Source of the DNA: a virus
IMG/VR virus record: IMGVR_UViG_3300038427_000258
Span: 1 to 51,980 of that record
DNA: 51,980 bases
Direction: 5' to 3' (one strand)
The notes under the pieces were generated by a model. It had not been told where the DNA came from, made no database searches, and saw nothing but the letters and a program-made list of their open reading frames with translations. Every line of letters begins with the position of its first letter. Position 1 is the first letter of the stretch. The translations under genes were made by a program, and so were the position numbers. Positions 47,662-51,980 of the stretch are shown piece by piece.

Positions 47662-47902
47662 ACCGTGAAAAAACGTAGTAATACCAAGCATTCCATGTAT
47701 CCCCGTTTCTTCTTCTTTCTTTATATACTCAGGTTCCGCACACTGACCAAAACCATTTTTCCAGTCATTCTGGCGCGCTCAGCTCTCTTATACGCACGCG
47801 CCTGTAACGTGGAATACGTGGAATGGTTGGAATACTCCTAGGGAGAGAAGGGGTTCGTAAAATTGACTATATTGGAATGACATGGAATGAAGGTGGAATA
47901 CA
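47662..47902. promoter_or_regulatory. Gene-free gap with TGGAAT iterons; candidate replication origin
   Basis: The longest gene-free stretch of the replication block. It has an AT-rich pyrimidine tract (TTTCTTCTTCTTTC, then TTTATATACTC) followed by six direct TGGAAT repeats at 47810, 47819, 47828, 47873, 47883 and 47894, and an inverted ATTCCA at 47690. Spacings of 9, 9, 45, 10 and 11 place the first four in register at multiples of 9. Position next to the primase-helicase suits an origin; a promoter for the HNH and DnaA-like genes is also possible. Confidence 0.55.
47810..47899 (+). repeat. Six TGGAAT direct repeats (iteron-like)
   Basis: Copies begin at 47810, 47819, 47828, 47873, 47883 and 47894, most extended to GTGGAATAC or TTGGAATG. 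The last lies three bases before the HNH start codon, so a bound protein would also block translation or transcription of that gene. Confidence 0.75.
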
Positions 47903-48235
47903 ATGAATACCGAGATTAGATGGAAGTTTTTCAGAACTGAAGGCCCGAAGTGTCACTACTGTCTTACGACTTTAAGCGAGGACGATTTTGAAATCGATCA
48001 CTTCGTTCCGCGCTCGCGAGGTGGCGGCGACGAATGGGAGAACCTGCGCGTCGCGTGCCGGCCGTGCAACCGGAAGAAGCGGGATTTAATTTGGGAAGTG
48101 ACTCACGAGTATGTCGAAGACTCAAACGGTCAGGCGGTGATTCATGCCGTCTGGGAAATACTCGTTATGAACTTCGACGAATGGCAAGAATGGAAAAAAG
48201 GATGCTCCCAATTGGCGCATTCCTTGCCGTTCTGA
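47903..48235 (+). CDS. HNH endonuclease
   Basis: 110 residues. CHYC (17-20), EIDHFVPRSRGG with D32-H33, then ENLRVACRPCNRKKRD: the full HNH zinc nuclease signature. Position directly behind the iteron cluster could mean a homing nuclease inserted at the origin or a phage nuclease used in DNA processing (HNH proteins also assist terminases). AT-richer than its neighbours at its start. Confidence 0.85.
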   Translation: MNTEIRWKFFRTEGPKCHYCLTTLSEDDFEIDHFVPRSRGGGDEWENLRVACRPCNRKKRDLIWEVTHEYVEDSNGQAVIHAVWEILVMNFDEWQEWKKGCSQLAHSLPF

Positions 48236-48246
48236 GGAGCGAAGCC

Positions 48247-48444
48247 ATGACCTGCACCACCTGCCAATCCCCCATCCCGCCCACCGTCTTCGCGATGTTC
48301 GGCCCCAAGTGCGACGCGTGCCGGCATCCGCCCCTCACGGTAACTGAGCGCGCAGCGTGGGCCGCGATGATGGAGCGGATACGCGCGATGCCCGACCCGA
48401 ACGGAGAGATTGAGGCCGCGCCGCCGTTGGAGGTAAAGCCGTGA
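48247..48444 (+). CDS. Small zinc-ribbon-like protein
   Basis: 65 residues from the ATG at 48247, with GAGGAG upstream. MTCTTCQSPIPP and GPKCDACRHP give two CxxC pairs. The rest is helical. Overlaps the next gene as GTGA. No named family. Confidence 0.6.
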   Translation: MTCTTCQSPIPPTVFAMFGPKCDACRHPPLTVTERAAWAAMMERIRAMPDPNGEIEAAPPLEVKP

Positions 48445-48608
48445 ACAAAAAATTACTTACTACGCTTTCCGACGCCCAGTTGCTCGACCAATGGAAAGCG
48501 ATCGTCTCGGGGATGGAGTGTGGTTGCCCGCTCTGCATTCGGGATTTACTCGATGAACTGGCTCCGCGCTTCGGGAAAAAGGTTGAGCCGGCGCCGCCGC
48601 TCAAGTGA
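48441..48608 (+). CDS. Small Cys-cluster protein
   Basis: 55 residues from a GTG (GTGA overlap with the previous stop). Helical start (LLTTLSDAQLLDQWKAIVS), then ECGCPLCIRDLL: three cysteines that could bind metal or pair with another protein. Ends TGA 48606-48608; the reading frame continues open after this stop into the next gene. Confidence 0.55.
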   Translation: MNKKLLTTLSDAQLLDQWKAIVSGMECGCPLCIRDLLDELAPRFGKKVEPAPPLK

Positions 48609-48617
48609 GAGACGCCC

Positions 48618-48800
48618 ATCGACTTCGCGCACGTCAAGGCCATCCAGGACTCCATCGCGGGCCTTTACAAGCTCGGCCGGCTCGCGAATCCGGCGGACGA
48701 GGCCGTGCGGATGGAGACGATCGAAAAGTTGACGCGCCAGCTTGACGGCTGGCAGTGGGAGTTTAGGGACGAGAGACAGATTCAGGGGAGGTTGCTTTAG
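48618..48800 (+). CDS. Helical small protein, probable ATC start
   Basis: 60 residues if started at ATC 48618. The frame is bounded by the TGA at 48606, and its first ATG/GTG (GTG 48705) lies within an obviously coding segment (FAHVKAIQDSIAGLYKLGRL, then ANPADEAVRMETI). GAGAGAC lies exactly four bases before the ATC, the same spacing as for the gene at 23706. Read-through of the TGA from 48441 is the alternative. Ends at a TAG directly followed by the DnaA-like gene's ATG. Confidence 0.5.
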   Translation: MDFAHVKAIQDSIAGLYKLGRLANPADEAVRMETIEKLTRQLDGWQWEFRDERQIQGRLL

Positions 48801-49175
48801 ATGCCGTGTAGTCACTGCAAACACTGCCGCGAAAAGGCCGACGCCGCGATCGCGAAAAAGATCGCCGACCACGAGGAATGCCGCCGGATATTGAAAGCCG
48901 TCGCGAAGGTCTACCGGGTCAACCCGCGGAGCCTCGTCGGCCACTCGCGGATTCTGCATCTCGCGATGGCGCGGCAGATCGCGTTTTACCTCGCGCGAGA
49001 GCGGACCACGCTGTCGTTTCCGGAACTCGGCCGGTTCTTCAACCACGATCACACCACCGTCTTGCACGGCTATAAGCGCATCAAGGAGCGGATGGGGCAG
49101 CAGCCCGCGTTCGCGAAGCAGGTGGACAGCGTGGGGCTGAACGAGGCGCGGGAGCAGCAGGAGCGCGGAGCATGA
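48801..49175 (+). CDS. Stand-alone DnaA domain IV protein with N-terminal Cys cluster
   Basis: 124 residues. Residues ~33-95 (AKVYRVNPRSLVG, RILHLAMARQIAFYLARERT, TLSFPELGRFFNHDHTTVLH) reproduce the C-terminal DNA-binding domain of the initiator DnaA, including the signature D-H-T-T-V-L-H. The AAA+ ATPase of DnaA is absent. The N terminus has CSHCKHC. Such a protein could bind DnaA boxes in host oriC or phage sites, to recruit or block initiation. Coupled by ATGA to the methyltransferase. Confidence 0.85.
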   Translation: MPCSHCKHCREKADAAIAKKIADHEECRRILKAVAKVYRVNPRSLVGHSRILHLAMARQIAFYLARERTTLSFPELGRFFNHDHTTVLHGYKRIKERMGQQPAFAKQVDSVGLNEAREQQERGA

Positions 49176-49723
49176 GTCTGCCCGAAGGTAAATATCGCTG
49201 CATCGTGGCCGATCCGCCATGGCCGCATGAATTGACGGGTTCCTTTCGGCGCCGCGAGAATCGAGCAACGGCGCTCCCGTACGATACGATGAGCCTGCAG
49301 GATATCGCGGCGCTTCCGGTCGCATCTTTGGCCGAATCAGACGCGCATTTGTGGCTCTGGACCACCAACCGGATGCTCTCAGACTCGTTTGCGATTATGA
49401 AAGCGTGGGGATTTACCTATCTGACCACGATAACGTGGGTGAAGCCATCTGGTCTTGGCGCTTGGTTCGCGAACACGACGCAGCATTGCCTTTTCGGCTA
49501 CTTCGAGAAATGTGTATTTCCGCTCGAACGCTACAAGCCAACCCACTTCGAGGCCGTCGTCAAAGCAGGAGAGCATAGCCGCAAACCAGATGTGTTCTAT
49601 CGTCTCGTGCGCTCAATCAGTCCGGCGCCGCGTATCGATCTATTCAACCGGCGCGATATTTACGAGTTTGATGGATGGGGCGATGAAACCACGCACAGAA
49701 AGCAAGGCGTCCTCGGTCTATGA
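49172..49723 (+). CDS. MT-A70 family DNA methyltransferase
   Basis: 183 residues. CIVADPPWPHEL carries the DPPW catalytic motif (14-17), followed by LWLWTTNRML, then AWGFTYLTTITWVKP and RIDLFNRRDIYEFDGWG, as in phage MT-A70 N6-adenine methyltransferases. It probably methylates adenine in phage DNA (unknown site) to evade restriction. Last gene of the rightward replication block; translation coupled to the DnaA-like gene. Confidence 0.85.
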   Translation: MSLPEGKYRCIVADPPWPHELTGSFRRRENRATALPYDTMSLQDIAALPVASLAESDAHLWLWTTNRMLSDSFAIMKAWGFTYLTTITWVKPSGLGAWFANTTQHCLFGYFEKCVFPLERYKPTHFEAVVKAGEHSRKPDVFYRLVRSISPAPRIDLFNRRDIYEFDGWGDETTHRKQGVLGL

Positions 49724-49764
49724 GGCGGCGCACCATCGCGCTGTTCTACTCGCGCGGCGACTGC

Positions 49765-49935
49765 TCAGGATTTCGACTCCTTTGGCGGTAGCGCCTCTTG
49801 CTCATCGATCCACTCGCGCAGCACCCAAGCCGAGAAGCCCCATCCAATTGTCCGCCCCAACGGGCTTTCAAATAGCGAGATGACGGCGGCGACGAGGAGA
49901 ACGAAGGTCAGTGCTTTAGCGAGCCAGATTTTCAT
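49765..49935 (-). CDS. Small membrane protein, last gene of the second leftward block
   Basis: 56 residues from the ATG at 49935 (ATGA overlap with the upstream gene). Hydrophobic segment AKALTFVLLVAAVISLF, then WGFSAWVLREWIDEQEALPP. Could be a signal anchor. Function unknown. Confidence 0.55.
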   Translation of the reverse strand: MKIWLAKALTFVLLVAAVISLFESPLGRTIGWGFSAWVLREWIDEQEALPPKESKS

Positions 49936-50147
49936 TTCGGTAGCGCCTCCCAGAACTCGCAGTCGGTGTATGGCGCGGACCACCGCAGCCATCCCCTGAC
50001 GCTGCCCGTGATAGTGCCATGCTCTTTGGACTTAGGAATCTTGATAATTGGTTCAGCGCTGCAAAGTCCTTCTCCAGTTCGGCGGTTTTTCGCGGTTTTG
50101 GTCCACGCCGCGAAGGCGCAGTTGCGGCAGGTCTGGTCAGTCGGCAT
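49932..50147 (-). CDS. Zinc-finger-like small protein
   Basis: 71 residues from the ATG at 50147, with GGAGG upstream. CRNCAFAAW, then GLCSAEP and YTDCEFW give a four-Cys set; basic middle (KTAKNRRTGEG). Ends W-x-E-A-L-P-K. No family recognised. Confidence 0.6.
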   Translation of the reverse strand: MPTDQTCRNCAFAAWTKTAKNRRTGEGLCSAEPIIKIPKSKEHGTITGSVRGWLRWSAPYTDCEFWEALPK

Positions 50148-50307
50148 TGTAGACCTCCGCTTGGACGTACCTGTCGTGTCCGCGATAGTTACATTCAAAA
50201 ACCCAGAAAGTCCCACGCCAGCGGATAAGTCTAGGCGATGGAAATTCAGGGCGATCTAGGTAGAACAAGTCGCCATCTCGAGTTGTAAGAATGATTGTCG
50301 GGGGCAT
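50137..50307 (-). CDS. Hypothetical beta-rich protein
   Basis: 56 residues from the ATG at 50307, with AAGGAGTGACCCCA upstream. Strand-rich (TIILTTRDGDLFYLD, LIRWRGTFWVFECNYRG). Overlaps the next gene by 11 bases. No motif. Confidence 0.55.
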   Translation of the reverse strand: MPPTIILTTRDGDLFYLDRPEFPSPRLIRWRGTFWVFECNYRGHDRYVQAEVYNAD

Positions 50308-50320
50308 TGGGGTCACTCCT

Positions 50321-50515
50321 TCACTTGGCACATTCGGCGAGCTTTTCAACAGCCTGCTCGAATCGCTCGATCCACTCGGTTAGAAACCGCTGATGATGAA
50401 ACAATGTTTCGTGGATTGAATTGGCCGCGCTTTGCATCCGGTCGGCGGCCTCTACCATCGTGCGCGAAGCATTGCCGACTTGTTCCGAGCCTATCAAGTG
50501 AACATATTCAGCCAC
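50321..50515 (-). CDS. Hypothetical helical protein
   Basis: 64 residues from a GTG preceded by GAGGAGGG. Helical (ASRTMVEAADRMQSAANSIH, FLTEWIERFEQAVEKLAEC). No motif. Confidence 0.55.
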   Translation of the reverse strand: MAEYVHLIGSEQVGNASRTMVEAADRMQSAANSIHETLFHHQRFLTEWIERFEQAVEKLAECAK

Positions 50516-50570
50516 AGTCAGTCCCTCCTCGTGCGTTTCAATGGGGTGCGGTCCTCGCTTGATGATGCGG

Positions 50571-50717
50571 TTAGCGTGCGTCGCTCAACTTTTCCCTGAT
50601 TATGGTCGCGTGAATAGTCTCTCGCTTGTGACGATTTTTGTCCTCAATGGCCTCGTCGCGACTGGCGCGCCACTTTCCCCGGTACTCACACACCATGCAC
50701 TCTGCTCGATACTCCAT
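50571..50717 (-). CDS. 48-residue C2H2-like zinc finger
   Basis: ATG at 50717 preceded by GGGAGGGCGAGG. MEYRAECMVCEYRGKWR, then a helix with KNRHKRETIHATI: CxxC plus two His spaced six residues apart, the layout of compact single-finger proteins found in phages and actinobacteria. Too short for default gene finders. No other frame here has a ribosome-binding site. Confidence 0.6.
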   Translation of the reverse strand: MEYRAECMVCEYRGKWRASRDEAIEDKNRHKRETIHATIIREKLSDAR

Positions 50718-50738
50718 TTCCCTCGCCCTCCCGATGCG

Positions 50739-50795
50739 TTATGCACAATCTAGCGTGCAGTTGATTTCGCGGCCTCTGTTCATGGATTTCGTCAT
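50739..50795 (-). CDS. Possible 18-residue peptide
   Basis: ATGA overlap with the stop of the 50792 gene starts a frame MTKSMNRGREINCTLDCA. Coupling is the only support, so it may be chance. Confidence 0.2.
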   Translation of the reverse strand: MTKSMNRGREINCTLDCA

Positions 50796-51061
50796 CGCAT
50801 TTTGTCCGGGTCGTAGTTGATCGTGAACGGGTGCAGCGGGTGCAGTACCAAGTAGGCGCGGTCGGGTCTGTAATAGTGTTTTCCGCGAATCTCAGTCTCG
50901 ATGTTCTTGCAGCCTTCGGGTGTATCGAAGCCCCAGTCTGGCGACATCATCGGATTGGGATCGTCGCGAAACCAATCGACTTCGACAAAGGTCTGCGGTT
51001 CACCCCCGCCAAAGTGAAATGTACCGGTCGGTTTCGGTATCTCGAATACGCGAATCAACAT
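50792..51061 (-). CDS. Hypothetical protein
   Basis: 89 residues with AAGGAG upstream of its ATG. Aromatic, acidic and strand-rich (GTFHFGGGEPQTFVEVDWF, then YYRPDRAYLVLHPLHPF). No family recognised. Confidence 0.6.
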   Translation of the reverse strand: MLIRVFEIPKPTGTFHFGGGEPQTFVEVDWFRDDPNPMMSPDWGFDTPEGCKNIETEIRGKHYYRPDRAYLVLHPLHPFTINYDPDKMR

Positions 51062-51104
51062 AACGACTCCTTATTCATGGTTGCCGTTCTCCTCGTTCGT
51101 GACG

Positions 51105-51129
51105 GCCGGGAAGTACCGCGCTTCCCGGC
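51105..51129. terminator. Perfect hairpin between leftward genes
   Basis: GCCGGGAAG (51105-51113) pairs with CTTCCCGGC (51121-51129) around a seven-base loop. It lies in the ~100-base gap between the 51164 and 50792 genes. There is no U-run on either strand, so it may be an RNA processing or stability signal rather than a terminator. Confidence 0.55.
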
Positions 51130-51163
51130 TAGTCCGCAGGCGCCCGCGGCGGCGTTGGGAACG

Positions 51164-51607
51164 CTAAATCCAGCGATGATTCAGCGCGTATCCGCCGTCG
51201 TTATCCCAGCCGCAAGTATCACCATTGCGCCCTCGAAAGTGATGGTCGGTAGCGAGCGCGGCATCCTGCTTCGTCGCTGGGCGAAAGGTGCAGCCCTTAT
51301 CGCGGCAACGTTCGCCGAAGCCCTCGGGAAACAGATAGCGCCCAAGCAGATAAACCATTTCAAAGCCCATATCCATTCCGCAGCCCTGCATCCTGACCGA
51401 GTGATCGTCGGTTTTGTGTTGCAGGATGCGCCCGACGTGGTAGCCCAGATAGCGCGGCTCGCCGTCGCGGATGACGAGCGGAGTAATGTTGCGGCTCATG
51501 CCGGTACGCGAGACCGAATCCAACTTCGTGAAAACGGTGTCACCTACGTTCAACAATTCGCGGATTGCGGTCAGAGACTCTTGCCGATCTGCATCTTTGC
51601 GATTCAT
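51164..51607 (-). CDS. Conserved phage protein (NDGGYALNHRW type)
   Basis: 147 residues. Ends GDTCGWDNDGGYALNHRWI, a C-terminal signature I recognise from many small phage proteins of unknown function (G-W-D-x-D-G-G-Y-A-L-x-H-R-W). The middle contains SRTGMSRNITPLVIRDGEPR with mixed alpha/beta character. First gene of the second leftward block. Confidence 0.65.
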   Translation of the reverse strand: MNRKDADRQESLTAIRELLNVGDTVFTKLDSVSRTGMSRNITPLVIRDGEPRYLGYHVGRILQHKTDDHSVRMQGCGMDMGFEMVYLLGRYLFPEGFGERCRDKGCTFRPATKQDAALATDHHFRGRNGDTCGWDNDGGYALNHRWI

Positions 51608-51767
51608 GGCGTTCCCTCTTGACGGTTACGGAGTTAATCGACCTGAGCGGACACTAATTCAGTGCGCTCGCTATACTCGCCAACCAGGACAATCATCACA
51701 CACAGACGATAATCTGTCAACAGATACACACGTTGCAATCGATAAATATTTTCGCTACTCTCAATTC
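51608..51767. promoter_or_regulatory. Divergent upstream region with palindromic operator
   Basis: ATCTGT-CA-ACAGAT (51712-51725) is a 6+2+6 palindrome. Its left half with the spacer contains TGTCAA, i.e. TTGACA on the minus strand, a -35 box for the 51607 leftward gene (possible -10 GATGAT, weak). The string ATCTGTCAA also occurs at the 41207 operator (41236-41244), so one repressor may control both. No clear rightward promoter was found, although the stretch before 51768 is AT-rich. Confidence 0.5.
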
Positions 51768-51980
51768 ATGCGGGAAATGCAGCTCAAATGCCGTCACTGT
51801 CACGGTGCCGAACCTCACACCTGCTCTGTTGCTCTCAGCGATTCGGAGAAGGGCAAGCGCGCCGTTGACGCCAGGGAACGCAAGCGCAAAGCAGACAAGC
51901 GCCCCACCGACCTCATCGACCCCGACAAGGATTGCCGCGATGCGGGAAATGCCACTCCAACCCTCGCTAAACCCCAAACC
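51768..51980 (+). CDS. 5' part of small zinc-finger-like protein crossing the join
   Basis: Starts at ATG 51768 and runs off the window end; with the circle closed it ends at base 133 (72 residues in total). Cys/His cluster CRHCHG at residues 8-13. Likely the first gene of the rightward late block, under control of the 51608-51767 region. Confidence 0.65.
   Translation, partial: MREMQLKCRHCHGAEPHTCSVALSDSEKGKRAVDARERKRKADKRPTDLIDPDKDCRDAGNATPTLAKPQT
51854..51980. repeat. Terminal direct repeat, copy 2
   Basis: Identical to bases 1-127. One copy should be removed when the circle is closed. Confidence 0.95.

Noticed and set aside
49720-49791. 23-codon frame starting at ATGA of the methyltransferase stop
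   Set aside because: Overlaps the convergent minus-strand gene and has an unremarkable basic product; coupling alone is too weak.
1-51980. CRISPR arrays, rRNA genes, insertion sequences
   Set aside because: No regularly spaced repeats of CRISPR type, no rRNA-like sequence and no transposase motif were seen.

Overview
The window is a complete, circularly closing genome of a tailed bacteriophage, most likely a short-tailed (podovirus-type) dsDNA phage. The first and last 127 bases are identical, so the unique circle is about 51,853 bp and one small gene runs across the join. Recognisable virion genes follow the order small terminase, large terminase, portal, scaffold, major capsid, connector, P22 gp10-like tail hub, fibres, internal (ejection) proteins, tailspike. 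There is no long tape-measure gene and no tail-sheath or tail-tube gene. I see no integrase, no DNA polymerase, no tRNA and no CRISPR array. The host is probably a GC-rich Gram-negative bacterium (Sec signal peptides, a lipoprotein, spanin-like candidates). The mucin-like Thr/Pro/Ala repeats recall secreted proteins of soil lineages such as Binatota or Acidobacteriota, but that is a weak inference.

Layout on the circle: (1) a rightward late block of about 35 kb from 51768 through the join to 35135. It holds small genes and secreted adhesin-like proteins (754-4799), packaging genes (5018-9753), the capsid module (9758-18110), tail and ejection proteins (18112-27392), a tailspike flanked by signal-peptide/Thr-Pro proteins (27389-31938) and a lysis region (31938-35135). 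(2) A leftward early block from 41206 down to 35186, with an XRE regulator, a RecB-type nuclease, a ParB-like protein, an excisionase-like HTH protein and many small Ead/Ea22-like, membrane and zinc-finger proteins. (3) A rightward replication block, 41313-49723: RecT annealase, SSB-like protein, RecD-like helicase, ERCC4 nuclease, CHC2/TOPRIM/SF3 primase-helicase, HNH nuclease, a stand-alone DnaA domain IV protein and an MT-A70 methyltransferase. (4) A short leftward block, 51607-49765, of small proteins. Blocks 2 and 3 diverge from a compact promoter/operator at 41207-41312; blocks 4 and 1 diverge from 51608-51767.

The replication genes suggest a primase-helicase plus annealing/recombination strategy that borrows the host polymerase. 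A cluster of six TGGAAT direct repeats between the primase-helicase and HNH genes is the best origin candidate, and the DnaA-type DNA-binding protein is encoded just downstream.

The most unusual features are: a 364-residue intein with a LAGLIDADG endonuclease between the ATPase and nuclease domains of the large terminase; at least eight virion-region proteins with cleavable Sec signal peptides or lipoboxes, several followed by mucin-like Thr/Pro/Ala stalks; a run of tiny extremely basic proteins in the capsid module; two genes whose only plausible start is ATC with an identical GAGAGAC-N4-ATC layout; a relay of overlapping mini-ORFs; and an unusually large number of small Cys-pair (zinc-finger-like) proteins.
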